The notes below the pieces were generated by a model, which was given only the letters and a program-made list of their open reading frames with translations, did no database searches and was not told the DNA's origin. The position numbers were made by a program, and so were the translations under genes. Source: Bacteroidota bacterium (GTDB lineage Bacteria > Bacteroidota > Ignavibacteria > UBA10030 > BY39). From it: DNA of 44,094 nt. The stretch lies in NCBI GenBank assembly GCA_030017895.1, contig JASEGV010000019.1:1-44094 (forward strand), given 5' to 3'. This document shows positions 7,506 through 17,755 of the stretch, piece after piece. The stretch's first letter is position 1, and each line of letters opens with the position of its first letter.

Positions 7506-9314
7506 ATGAAAACAAAATTTGTTTTAATCGGATTACTATTCTTATTCACTCAAGCATTTCCATGCACAAGCATTTTGGTAACGAAGGGGGCATCGACCGA
7601 CGGGTCAACGATGATAACTTATGCTGCCGATTCGCACCAGCTATATGGCGAATTGTATCATTGGCCCGCTGCTAAATATCCGGAAGGAACTATGTTGGAT
7701 GTTTACGAGTGGGATACAGGAAAATATTTAGGAAAAATTAAACAAGCACGAGAAACTTATTCAGTCATCGGGAATATGAACGAACACCAGCTAACAATCA
7801 GCGAAACAACTTATGGAGGACGCGATGAGTTAGTTGATAAAACTGCAATTGTAGATTACGGGACGCTGATTTATGTAACACTGCAACGTGCAAAAACTGC
7901 ACGCGAAGCAATTAAGTTAATGGGCGAGTTAGTTGCTGAATACGGCTACTACAGCTCAGGTGAATCAATGTCTATCGCCGACCCAAATGAAGTTTGGATT
8001 TTAGAAATTATCGGAAAAGGCGAAGGGAACAAAGGAGCCGTTTGGGTTGCACAAAGAATTCCTGACGGATATATTTCTGCTCACGCAAATCAAGCCCGTA
8101 TTACAACCTTCCCTCTAAACGATCCAAACAATTGTATCTATTCACCCGATGCAATTTCGTTTGCACGCTCAAAGGGATATTTTACAGGGCAAGATAAAGA
8201 TTTTAGTTTTTCTGATACTTATGCACCTTTGGCTTACAACTCGATTCGATTCTGCGAGGGAAGAGTCTGGTCGGTTTTCAGAAGAACGAATAAGAACATG
8301 GGAAAATATATTTCGTACATCAAAGGTGAATCGCTTGAACGAATGCCATTGTGGATCAAGCCAGACAAAAAATTATCGGTTCATGATGTAATGGAGTTGA
8401 TGCGCGACCATTTCGAAGGGACTGAATTTGATATGACAAAAGATGTTGGCGCCGGTCCTTATGCCTGCCCATATCGATGGCGTCCTTTAACTTGGAAGTA
8501 CGAAGGTGAAACTTACTTGAATGAACGCGCAATCTCCACACAACAAAGCGCCTGGGTTTTTGTAACTCAATCACGATCGTGGCTGCCTAATCCAATCGGT
8601 GGTGTGTTATGGTTCGGTATCGATGATTCTTATTCTACTGTTTATGTTCCGATGTATTGCGGTATTAAAAAAATTCCTCATAACTATGCAGTTGGAACGG
8701 GTTCGTTCACCGAGTTTACTTGGGAATCGGCTTTCTGGGTTTTCAATTTTGTTGCAAATTATTCTTACTCGCGTTACAGCGATATGATAAAAGATATTCA
8801 AATTGTTCAGCGGGAATTGGAAGGAAAATTTTTAGCCGATCAACCGTCAATAGAAAAAACAGCAGAAACACTCTACAAAACTTCACCCGAAAAAGCGAGA
8901 GATTATTTAACCGACTACACACTTGAAAAGGCAAAAACTACAGTTGAACGTTGGAAAAAATTAGGGGAGTTTTTAATATTTAAGTATTTAGATGGAAATA
9001 TGAAGAACGAATACAACAAGCCAACACATCCCGGATATTCAGATACGTGGAAAAAAAATGTAGTTACCGATGCTGGCAATACGTTGAAAATGAAAAAACT
9101 TCCCGGCGAAATAGAGAGAGATTACCAGAAATTAATTTCTACCGGCGATAAACTTCTGAAAGAAAAAAAATATGCAGATGCAAAAAAATCGTTTGCTGAT
9201 GCACTAAAAGTAAAACCGAACGAAGAATATCCTAACGAAAAAATTGCACAAATAGATAAATTAATGAAAGAACTTGAAGTATTGCACGATAAACACATAG
9301 GAATAAAAAATTAA
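7506..9314 (+). CDS. C69-family dipeptidase (PepD-like) with C-terminal TPR-like tail
   Basis: The ATG at 7506 begins a classic signal peptide (MKTKFVLIGLLFLFTQAFP) that ends immediately before Cys20 in 'CTSILVTKGASTDGS'. This is the N-terminal nucleophile sequence of peptidase family C69 (an Ntn-hydrolase fold), exposed by cleavage. Further family signatures are 'MITYAADSH', 'QLTISETTYGGR', 'GESMSIADPNEVWILEIIG' and 'VWVAQRIPDGYISAHANQARI'. The body extends to about residue 535. The last 60 or so residues ('GDKLLKEKKYADAKKSFADAL', 'KVKPNEEYPNEKI') look like one tetratricopeptide-type unit added to the peptidase, an uncommon extension. The product likely acts in the periplasm on dipeptides or short peptides. 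It is followed 22 bases later by murA, but the shared direction alone does not prove an operon. Confidence 0.88.
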   Translation: MKTKFVLIGLLFLFTQAFPCTSILVTKGASTDGSTMITYAADSHQLYGELYHWPAAKYPEGTMLDVYEWDTGKYLGKIKQARETYSVIGNMNEHQLTISETTYGGRDELVDKTAIVDYGTLIYVTLQRAKTAREAIKLMGELVAEYGYYSSGESMSIADPNEVWILEIIGKGEGNKGAVWVAQRIPDGYISAHANQARITTFPLNDPNNCIYSPDAISFARSKGYFTGQDKDFSFSDTYAPLAYNSIRFCEGRVWSVFRRTNKNMGKYISYIKGESLERMPLWIKPDKKLSVHDVMELMRDHFEGTEFDMTKDVGAGPYACPYRWRPLTWKYEGETYLNERAISTQQSAWVFVTQSRSWLPNPIGGVLWFGIDDSYSTVYVPMYCGIKKIPHNYAVGTGSFTEFTWESAFWVFNFVANYSYSRYSDMIKDIQIVQRELEGKFLADQPSIEKTAETLYKTSPEKARDYLTDYTLEKAKTTVERWKKLGEFLIFKYLDGNMKNEYNKPTHPGYSDTWKKNVVTDAGNTLKMKKLPGEIERDYQKLISTGDKLLKEKKYADAKKSFADALKVKPNEEYPNEKIAQIDKLMKELEVLHDKHIGIKN

Positions 9315-9336
9315 AAATTAAAATTTAAAATTCAGA

Positions 9337-10599
9337 GTGGATAAGTTTATAATAAAAAGTGGTAATAAACTCAACGGTGAGGTAGATATTAGCGGTGCGA
9401 AAAATGCTGCATTGGCTTTGATGCCTGCAGCATTACTCGCGAACGGCGAATACGTATTCACCAACATGCCCGACTTGCGCGACATAAAAACAATGGCGGC
9501 GTTGTTAAGCGGACTGGGTGTAGCAACAAAACGTCGCGGGCATCGGATGGTAATCGATACAGCCGGAGTGAACAAATACGAAGCCCCATACGAGTTGGTG
9601 AAGAAAATGCGAGCATCGATTTATGTTTTTGGTCCGCTTCTTTCGCGATACGGTTATGCAAAAGTTTCGATGCCCGGCGGTTGTGCATGGGGCCCGCGTC
9701 CGATCAATCTTCACATCGAAGGAATGAAAAAATTAGGTGCAGAGGTTGAGTTAGATAGAGGATATATCATCGCAAAAGCAAAGCGGCTAATCGGAACAAA
9801 AATCTCGTTCGATGTTTCAAGCGTGGGCGCCACCGGAAATGTTTTAATGGCGGCTGTATTAGCGAAGGGAACTACTTTCATTGAAAACGCAGCTATCGAA
9901 CCCGAGATAGCCGCATTGGTTGATTTCTTAATAAAAATGGGGGCGAAGATTAACCGGGTTGATTCCCGCAAGTTAGAAATTGAAGGTGTTGATGAACTTA
10001 ACCCAACCGATGTCGAAATGATACCTGATAGAATTGAAGCGGGGACTTTCCTGATTGCGGGCGCTCTTACAGGCGGCGAAATAAAAATAAACAAATGTAA
10101 ACCTGATGATTTAATATCTGTTGTTGAAAAATTAAAAGATGCAGGTTGTTTAATAATTACAGGTGATAGTTTTATTGAATTGAAATCTCCGAAACGGATT
10201 AGAAACGTCGATGTTACAACAGAAATATATCCGGGATTCCCGACTGACATGCAAGCGCAGTGGATATCTTTAATGGCACTTGCCGAGGGCTCTTCAGTAA
10301 TTACGGATACAATTTATTACGACAGATTCAAACATGTTCCGGAGTTAATGCGCCTTGGAGCGAATATCGATTTAAACGAGAACGTTGCTGTTGTTCGTGG
10401 AGTTAAAAAACTTACCGGTGCCAAAGTAATGTCAACCGATTTGCGGGCATCAGCATCTTTGATTCTTGCAGGACTCGTTGCGGAGGGAACGACGGAAGTT
10501 TTGCGTGTATATCACATCGACCGTGGTTATGAAGCGATTGAGAAAAAACTCCGTGCTTTAGGCGCTGACATCAGGCGGGTTTCTTCAAAAGAGTATTAA
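9337..10599 (+). CDS. murA: UDP-N-acetylglucosamine 1-carboxyvinyltransferase (MurA)
   Basis: This enzyme catalyses the first committed step of peptidoglycan synthesis, transferring enolpyruvate from PEP to UDP-GlcNAc in the cytoplasm. The 420-residue protein has the family's full length. The N-terminus 'SGNKLNGEVDISGAKNAAL' carries the conserved Lys22, and the flexible loop 'MPGGCAWGPRPINLH' carries the reactive Cys116, so the enzyme is of the fosfomycin-sensitive Cys type (the sensitivity is inferred). 'GATGNVLMAAVLAKG', 'PDRIEAGTFL' and 'TDMQAQ' are also conserved. The start is GTG at 9337, with only a weak upstream ribosome binding site. The gene for an SMR exporter follows after 18 bases. 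Confidence 0.97.
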   Translation: MDKFIIKSGNKLNGEVDISGAKNAALALMPAALLANGEYVFTNMPDLRDIKTMAALLSGLGVATKRRGHRMVIDTAGVNKYEAPYELVKKMRASIYVFGPLLSRYGYAKVSMPGGCAWGPRPINLHIEGMKKLGAEVELDRGYIIAKAKRLIGTKISFDVSSVGATGNVLMAAVLAKGTTFIENAAIEPEIAALVDFLIKMGAKINRVDSRKLEIEGVDELNPTDVEMIPDRIEAGTFLIAGALTGGEIKINKCKPDDLISVVEKLKDAGCLIITGDSFIELKSPKRIRNVDVTTEIYPGFPTDMQAQWISLMALAEGSSVITDTIYYDRFKHVPELMRLGANIDLNENVAVVRGVKKLTGAKVMSTDLRASASLILAGLVAEGTTEVLRVYHIDRGYEAIEKKLRALGADIRRVSSKEY

Positions 10600-10617
10600 C
10601 ATAAGGTGATTATAAAT

Positions 10618-10935
10618 ATGGCTTGGATTTATCTTGTCGTCGCGGGCATTTTCGAAATCGGTTGGCCCCTTGGTTTAAAATTATCGCAAGTAACCGAGAA
10701 AAAAATATTGTGGATTGCAGTCGCAGTATTATCAATGAGTTTTAGCGGCTTGTTCTTGTGGCTTGCTCAAAAAACAATTCCGATGGGAACTGCTTACGCA
10801 GTATGGACTGGCATCGGTGCGGTGGGTGCCTTCGTTGTGGGTATATTGATGTTTAAAGATGCTGCTACTTTTTACAGAATAATTTCAGTAACATTTATTG
10901 TGATTGGAATAGTAGGGTTAAAACTTTCGCATTAA
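10618..10935 (+). CDS. Small multidrug resistance family exporter, SugE/Gdx-like
   Basis: The ATG at 10618 is chosen because AAGGTGA lies 8 bases upstream. The product has 105 residues and four predicted membrane helices, as usual for the SMR family. 'MAWIYLVVAGIFEIGWPLGLK' contains the conserved proton/substrate-coupling Glu13. The pattern AxxxExxWxxxLK is that of the SugE/Gdx branch, whose characterised members export guanidinium ion, rather than the EmrE/Qac branch. No guanidine riboswitch can be fitted into the 18 bases after murA. The gene converges with the large sensor gene, with only 2 bases between the stop codons and no obvious terminator. Confidence 0.9.
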   Translation: MAWIYLVVAGIFEIGWPLGLKLSQVTEKKILWIAVAVLSMSFSGLFLWLAQKTIPMGTAYAVWTGIGAVGAFVVGILMFKDAATFYRIISVTFIVIGIVGLKLSH

Positions 10936-10937
10936 AA

Positions 10938-13784
10938 TTAATTCAAACTCAATGTCGATTGTAGGTTAGCAACCTGTGTAAGTATTTTCCGGAGTATAGT
11001 TTGTTCTAAATCTGATAAATGTTTTGGATTAACGTTGTTATCGAGAGAGAGTCCCTCCGACAATAATTTTGCTTGATGCTTGAATCTTATCTGCATTAAG
11101 AAATTATAAGCTTGAAGTAAATCTTGATAACCGGGTTTTGAAAAAATATTTTTTTCGTGTAGTTGATTTAATCTTTCAATAGTATTTGTGCTTTTGATTT
11201 TGTTCTTCAATGAATAAATTCGTATTAAATCTACAATAGGGAGTAATGCTAATTTAATATCGAAAACCTCAGATGATTTTAAAAGTCCGATAGGTGGTTT
11301 TATCTTTAACGCGTTTTGTGTTAGGTAAACAAAAAAAGGGTTATTACCGGAAATGATATTGTGGAGATGATTCCGAAGTTCTACAACAAAAGATTCATTT
11401 CCATAGACAGGTCTGAAATCGAAAAAGATATTTATATCTAATAAATCCTGTGGGTTAGCTGTTGTTACCCAATCCGAAAAATATTTTTTCCAAACCGATA
11501 ACGGTTGGCACCACTTTGGATTTTTTGCCATAACATTGCCTTTGCAGTATGTATAACCGACACTATTCAGCGACGTGCATACACGCTCGCTCAGTTTTAA
11601 GAAATATTCCCGTACTTCTATTTCGCGTTCACCCGAAACATCCTCATAAATTATCGCATTATCCTGATCGGTTACTAATGTCTGTTCTTCTCTTCCCTCG
11701 CTTCCGAGCGACATAAAAACAAATTGCACAGGAGGGACGCCCAACTCTTCTATTGCAAGCGATATTATTTTTTTCGTAATTGTATCGGCAATTATTGTAA
11801 TCATTCGAGTAGTATTTCGCACATTAGCTTCGCTGTCGATTAAAACTTTTATCAATATAAGAAGTTTTGAATAACATCGGCTTATTTCCTCTACCGATCC
11901 GGCTTTTTGAATATTCTGAATGAAGAACAGATAAGTTAAATGATGAGCTTTCTGGATGTCGTCCACACTAACTGTTCCGCATACTTTTCCGTTTTCGTCG
12001 GTAACAACAAGGTGGTCTATATTTTTATCGTAAAAAAGAAGTATTGCTTCAAAGATCGAAGAAGTGATTTGAACCGAAATCAAAGGTGAACTCATTATTT
12101 CAAATACAGGTGTTTCAAAATCAAGGTTCACCCCCAATACTCTATCAGTCAAATCGTGGTTGGTTACAATTCCAATGAATTCACCGGTTACAGTTTTAAT
12201 TAATATCGAATCAGAATCATTTTTCGTCATCAGCTTACCAACTTTTGATACAGGTAGATTCATATCACAAGAGAGACATTCTTTTACGAAAGGTTCTATT
12301 GGTTGATTAAGAAAAAGCAACGAGGTTTGCAGCTCTGATATGAGGCTTTCTCTATCTTCCTCTGTTCGCTTATTCTCAGTGATGTCTTCAATAATTCCAT
12401 CGCAATATGCACCTCTACCATTTTCTATCCTCAAAACAACAACGGAAACGGAGAGGATTGCCAATACAGAATCTCGTCTGCGTATCTGCACAACTTTATT
12501 TTTTATAGAACCGACGTCAATCAGTTCTTTTAAAAATGTTTTGCCCTCTTCGCTGTCTTCGAAAAAATCAATAAGACTTAAGCCAAGCAGTTCTTCATAA
12601 TTTTTACAACCCAGGATAAGGGCAACTGCAGGATTGAGTTCAATAAATTTTATCTCCTTATTTACCTCTGCCCGAAAAACTCCAATAGTAAGTTGATTGG
12701 TTAAGGCGATGTATTTTTCTCTGCTCTCGCCTAAAGCTTCTTCAATTTCTTTGTGTTTGCTGATATCTTTTACAATAATTATAGTGCCCTCTTTTCCCAA
12801 AAAAGAAATTGATGAAATAGTAAGTAATACATCGAGCAAACTTCCGTCTCGCTTTCTTAGGTGAGTTTCAATCTGAGAAAATTTTATAGTATCTCCGTAT
12901 GAAAATTTGCCCGTAAAGATTTCATCAAGATTTAGATTTACAAATTCTTCATCAGAGTAGCCTAACATTGAGTGTAAAGTTTTATTATAGAAAACCTTCT
13001 TCCCCTCTAGGATCATAATTAAACCTTCGGTTGATGCTTCGACGAGCGTTCTATACTTTTCTCTTGATTCTTTAAGCTCGTCTTCCGTTTGCCGTCGTCG
13101 TTTTTCAATTTTTATGTTTTGAATAGTGATAAACATAAGCAGAAGAGAGATGGTAACCATTATCGCAATCGAAATATTAATTAAGTTTTTTTCTAAAGAA
13201 GCGATTTCTAATTTTACATCTTCGATATAAATACCGGTACCGATTATCCAGCCCCAAGGATTGAACTCCTTCACGTAAGAAAGTTTTGGAACGATCCGGG
13301 TTGAATCGTCTTTCCATTGCCACATATAATCAACATATCCTTCTCTTTTTTCTTTTACTACTTTAACAATTTCTAGGAATAGTTTTTTATTGTGTGAATC
13401 TTTGAAATCCGATAAATTTGTGCCCTCTAAATCACTTCTGTAAGGATGCATTATCATTTCAGGTTGCATATCTGTAATCCAGAAATAATCTTTTCGTTCG
13501 CTTCCGTAACGGATATACCGGATTTGCTCTGTCGCTGATGTTTGAGCTTCCTCAAGCGTTATCGAGCCCTGCTGTTCAATTTCGTATTGTCTTTCAATAA
13601 CACTCCAGGCAGAATTCGTTAGTTCGCGAATCATCTCTCTTTTTCTATCTAAAATTGTTTCTTCAAATCGCGGAATAATAATTTGGAAAATAGAAACGAT
13701 AAAAAGAGCAATAGTTAGAAAGGTTGGAAAAAGAATTTTTATCAAAAATTTTTTCGTCGTTAAATACTGGATTATGTTTGGCAT
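10938..13784 (-). CDS. Membrane sensor: Cache, two PAS, CBS pair, DUF294 nucleotidyltransferase-like
   Basis: A 948-residue protein. Domain order: membrane helix (about 12-34); periplasmic single Cache domain (about 40-200), with 'GSERKDYFWITDMQPEMIMHP' and 'WGWIIGTGIYIEDV' typical of sCache_2; second membrane helix (about 206-226). PAS domains follow at about 240-350 ('SMLGYSDEEF', 'HLRKRDGSLLDV') and 365-475, then a pair of CBS domains (about 505-620, 'VGKLMTKNDSDSI', 'IMSSPLISV'). Next comes a DUF294 nucleotidyltransferase-like domain ('SLGSEGREEQTLVTDQDNAII', the GS...D.D pattern of GlnD-like enzymes) and a DUF294_C domain to the end. There is no histidine kinase or GGDEF module, so the output is presumably the CBS/DUF294 part. 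A phosphoesterase gene lies 12 bases upstream on the same strand. Confidence 0.9.
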   Translation of the reverse strand: MPNIIQYLTTKKFLIKILFPTFLTIALFIVSIFQIIIPRFEETILDRKREMIRELTNSAWSVIERQYEIEQQGSITLEEAQTSATEQIRYIRYGSERKDYFWITDMQPEMIMHPYRSDLEGTNLSDFKDSHNKKLFLEIVKVVKEKREGYVDYMWQWKDDSTRIVPKLSYVKEFNPWGWIIGTGIYIEDVKLEIASLEKNLINISIAIMVTISLLLMFITIQNIKIEKRRRQTEDELKESREKYRTLVEASTEGLIMILEGKKVFYNKTLHSMLGYSDEEFVNLNLDEIFTGKFSYGDTIKFSQIETHLRKRDGSLLDVLLTISSISFLGKEGTIIIVKDISKHKEIEEALGESREKYIALTNQLTIGVFRAEVNKEIKFIELNPAVALILGCKNYEELLGLSLIDFFEDSEEGKTFLKELIDVGSIKNKVVQIRRRDSVLAILSVSVVVLRIENGRGAYCDGIIEDITENKRTEEDRESLISELQTSLLFLNQPIEPFVKECLSCDMNLPVSKVGKLMTKNDSDSILIKTVTGEFIGIVTNHDLTDRVLGVNLDFETPVFEIMSSPLISVQITSSIFEAILLFYDKNIDHLVVTDENGKVCGTVSVDDIQKAHHLTYLFFIQNIQKAGSVEEISRCYSKLLILIKVLIDSEANVRNTTRMITIIADTITKKIISLAIEELGVPPVQFVFMSLGSEGREEQTLVTDQDNAIIYEDVSGEREIEVREYFLKLSERVCTSLNSVGYTYCKGNVMAKNPKWCQPLSVWKKYFSDWVTTANPQDLLDINIFFDFRPVYGNESFVVELRNHLHNIISGNNPFFVYLTQNALKIKPPIGLLKSSEVFDIKLALLPIVDLIRIYSLKNKIKSTNTIERLNQLHEKNIFSKPGYQDLLQAYNFLMQIRFKHQAKLLSEGLSLDNNVNPKHLSDLEQTILRKILTQVANLQSTLSLN

Positions 13785-13796
13785 TTTTTAAAAGTA

Positions 13797-14564
13797 TTAT
13801 TTGATTGTTTTAGCCGACCTTAATGGTACTACGTCGAGTTGATATGTGTGAGTATCAAATATCATTATTCCGTTTGCCCGTGTAGTATTGGCGACACAGG
13901 GTCCCACGAGCCACTGTGTTTTATACTGTAACTGATACGACCCGAATGGATGAAATTGTAATTTATGGTGATCAGCAATTGCATATCCCTCGATATGTCC
14001 GTGCCCTGAAACTCCGATTACACAATTATTGTCATTCATAAACCGGAAATGTTCAAGCAGATGTTTTGCTTTTCTCGGGAAATCTATTGTCGAACCCGAC
14101 AAATCAGGATAATTGAAGTGCGAGAACATAAATTTTATTCCATCGAATTCAGTTACAACTACTTCAGGTAAAGCTTTCAAATACTCTGCGGATTGCTCGG
14201 ATAAGAAGATTGGTAGCTCACCATCCTCATAAAGCCAGATTTTATTTTTTGAGAGTTTAGAACGCATATCATAATCCAAACTATACCAATCATCTGTATA
14301 TTTGAATCCGGCGTTATATGCTGGTATTTTTTTAATCGCATATAAGTCGTGATTGCCTGCTAAAACCGTATCGCAATTATTTCTGACGAGAGAAATACAC
14401 TCGTTCGCATTCCGCCCGTCAATATATTTAAAGAATGGAAGTGTAAAACCAACTATATCGCCGAGACAAACGATTGAGTCGCAATTCAATTTTTTCAGGA
14501 CATTAACAGCATCGTGCAAACTTTTAATGTCTTCGTGTATATCGCCAATAAATCCGATTTTCAT
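13797..14564 (-). CDS. Calcineurin-like metallophosphoesterase
   Basis: A 255-residue cytoplasmic protein with all motifs of the two-metal calcineurin fold: 'GFIGDIHED' (Asp8, His10), 'CLGDIVG', 'AGNHDLYA', 'SHFNYPD' and 'GVSGHGHIEG'. The family hydrolyses phosphodiester or phosphomonoester bonds; the substrate cannot be told from sequence. It reads toward the Cache/PAS/CBS/DUF294 gene, with 12 bases between them, so the two are probably co-transcribed and may act in one signalling unit (inference). Start is the ATG at 14564. Confidence 0.88.
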   Translation of the reverse strand: MKIGFIGDIHEDIKSLHDAVNVLKKLNCDSIVCLGDIVGFTLPFFKYIDGRNANECISLVRNNCDTVLAGNHDLYAIKKIPAYNAGFKYTDDWYSLDYDMRSKLSKNKIWLYEDGELPIFLSEQSAEYLKALPEVVVTEFDGIKFMFSHFNYPDLSGSTIDFPRKAKHLLEHFRFMNDNNCVIGVSGHGHIEGYAIADHHKLQFHPFGSYQLQYKTQWLVGPCVANTTRANGIMIFDTHTYQLDVVPLRSAKTIK

Positions 14565-14611
14565 TCTGATACGCTTTAATTATTAACTTCTGTTACTTTA
14601 TCAGATGCGAA

Positions 14612-15307
14612 TCATCCGTTTTGGTGGTTTAAATCTTTTACCCAAACACCAGTCCATTCCGGTATAATACTACGCGGCGTTTTTAATAAACTGTCTTTCA
14701 TTTTTTCTCCGAAGAAAAAGCCCATGATTCGTTCTGCTTCTTCATTAGATTCGAATTTATAATCTGTTCTTACAATTTTCTTTTCAAAATTATACTCTTC
14801 TTCAAGAATCTTATAAAACTCAAATAATACTTCGTTTGTCGGTACCGGCTCGTTCACATTTGTTCCAAGTGTTTCGATAATAATTATTTTTTTACTGCAG
14901 ATTTTAATGCAATTTGATATCAATTTCTTTACAATCTTGTTGATATTATCTTGATTTTCAATAATCGTATGACCGAAACTCCATCCTTCAATAAAATAAT
15001 CTGCCTTTCCTTTGAACTTGTTAATATCCCTGTTATCCAAAATTTGGAAAGTAATTTTATCGAGATAGTCGGCTAAATTAATTTTCGCACGCTCAATCAT
15101 GTGTCTCGATCTGTCAAAGCACCATATATGTTTAGCTCGATTAATGTATAAACGAGTAATACGACCAGTTCCTACTCCTGCTTCGACTATTTTTAAATCA
15201 TTGCCTTCGAGAATTTTTGCCAGTGTTGTTCCCAAATTGTTTTCATAGTCTTCATGTTTTACCAAATCATCATACTCTCGAGAATGCTTCTCGTAGATTT
15301 CAAACAT
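14612..15307 (-). CDS. Class I SAM-dependent methyltransferase
   Basis: About 231 residues from the ATG at 15307; a GTG at 15316 in the same frame is the alternative start, and neither has a clear ribosome binding site. 'LKIVEAGVGTGRITR' is motif I of the Rossmann-like AdoMet-binding fold, followed by the acidic 'WCFDRSRHMIERAK' (motif II region) and 'ILDNRDINKF' (motif III region). No substrate-specific motif was recognised. It lies between the phosphoesterase (47 bases away) and an SRPBCC protein on the same strand, with gaps that would permit but do not prove an operon. Confidence 0.85.
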   Translation of the reverse strand: MFEIYEKHSREYDDLVKHEDYENNLGTTLAKILEGNDLKIVEAGVGTGRITRLYINRAKHIWCFDRSRHMIERAKINLADYLDKITFQILDNRDINKFKGKADYFIEGWSFGHTIIENQDNINKIVKKLISNCIKICSKKIIIIETLGTNVNEPVPTNEVLFEFYKILEEEYNFEKKIVRTDYKFESNEEAERIMGFFFGEKMKDSLLKTPRSIIPEWTGVWVKDLNHQNG

Positions 15308-15346
15308 TGTGGGCACTGCAGTATAAGTTGAATTAATTAGGGAAAT

Positions 15347-16339
15347 TTATTTCACCGGATAATAAATTTTCGTCAGCCATTTGTTTGTGTCGGGTTCGCT
15401 GGCGGGGTCTGTGATGTAAACTTCCCAGCAAGCACCGGAAATCTTTTTCTTGTTCTTCGTAATCCATTCATCGAGTATTTGATGCGAAGTTCCGGAAGTT
15501 TCATACGAGCCATAATGATATCCAACTACGACATTGTCGCCCCGGAGTTCTCCGATTTTAATTTTACCGGTTGGCTTAACAACTCTATCCACAGGAATTG
15601 CCGGCTCCATATCAACTTTGTCGGGTGAGTAACTGTGATAGATTGCTAAAACAGGTCCGGCTTGCTTCAATCTGTTCGCTTGTATGAACGCCATCAGTTC
15701 TCCGTATATCGCTCCAAGCTTCTGAGATATCTCTGCCGGCTTGCAGGTCTCGCGTATGCTGATTATTGTTTGCGGTGGAATTGTTTCTGTGTCAATAATA
15801 ATAGGTGGTAAACTTTCGCACAACGTCTTGAGGTTATTCAGCCCTTTTTCAAAATCAGGACCTATCATCGCATCCATCATTAATCCAAAATATTTTGCAA
15901 ACGGGTTCATTCCTAATTCGGTTTCCATCCGCCATGTTACTTTAATTCCGTCAACAACTTTTTCCAACTTATAACTTCCTGTTGCAACTCCACTCTCCAT
16001 AAAGTCCATAGTTGTTTCTATAAATCCAAATGGAATGCTTTCAGTGATTTTCAGAATTCCGTTCCCAACCTTTGGGTGTGTACTTTCCCATTTGTATGCT
16101 GCCTCCTTACCACCGGGAGGACCTTCGTAAGTCAGTTTCATTTCCGGATCAATCTGATGCCAAGGCGACCACTTCTCCCAATTCTTCAAAGTATTTATTT
16201 GGTTGAAGATTACCGGTGCTGTTGAATTGATAACCATACTTCTTTCGACAACAACTTTGGAAGGTAGGAACAATGACACCAGAACAAATAACACTACAAT
16301 TATTAAAATTGTAAGTCCAAAAATTTTTAAGAATTTCAT
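15347..16339 (-). CDS. SRPBCC domain and GyrI-like effector-binding domain fusion, membrane anchored
   Basis: A 330-residue protein with one N-terminal hydrophobic helix (residues 6-27), preceded by a GAGGGT ribosome binding site. Residues 30-180 match the SRPBCC (START/polyketide cyclase-like) fold: 'VVERSMVINSTAPVIFNQI', 'NWEKWSPWHQIDPEM', 'GKEAAYKWES'. Residues about 186-330 match the GyrI-like small-molecule binding domain ('TIISIRETCKPAEISQKLGAIYGEL' region, 'YHYGSYETSGTSHQILDEWI', 'WEVYITDPASEPDTNKWLTKIYYPV'). Both folds bind hydrophobic or amphipathic small molecules. Such a fusion suggests a ligand-binding or hydrolase role at the membrane, but the ligand is unknown. The gene is divergent from enolase. 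Confidence 0.87.
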   Translation of the reverse strand: MKFLKIFGLTILIIVVLFVLVSLFLPSKVVVERSMVINSTAPVIFNQINTLKNWEKWSPWHQIDPEMKLTYEGPPGGKEAAYKWESTHPKVGNGILKITESIPFGFIETTMDFMESGVATGSYKLEKVVDGIKVTWRMETELGMNPFAKYFGLMMDAMIGPDFEKGLNNLKTLCESLPPIIIDTETIPPQTIISIRETCKPAEISQKLGAIYGELMAFIQANRLKQAGPVLAIYHSYSPDKVDMEPAIPVDRVVKPTGKIKIGELRGDNVVVGYHYGSYETSGTSHQILDEWITKNKKKISGACWEVYITDPASEPDTNKWLTKIYYPVK

Positions 16340-16441
16340 ATTACCCTCGTTTTTTGTTATGTAAAATTAAATAGATTAAATTCAAAATACAAGTTTTTGC
16401 ATTTATCAAGAAATTCCTTTAATTTAAAGCACTTTAAATAA

Positions 16442-17743
<1,302 letters not shown>

Positions 17744-17755
17744 ATTATTATTAGT

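Noticed and set aside
9711-10250. A 179-residue open frame on the minus strand opposite murA
   Set aside because: It lies fully inside a clearly identified gene, has no recognisable motifs or ribosome binding site, and its composition is that of an antisense shadow.
10600-10617. Possible guanidine riboswitch before the Gdx/SugE-like gene
   Set aside because: Only 18 bases separate it from murA, too short for any known guanidine riboswitch.
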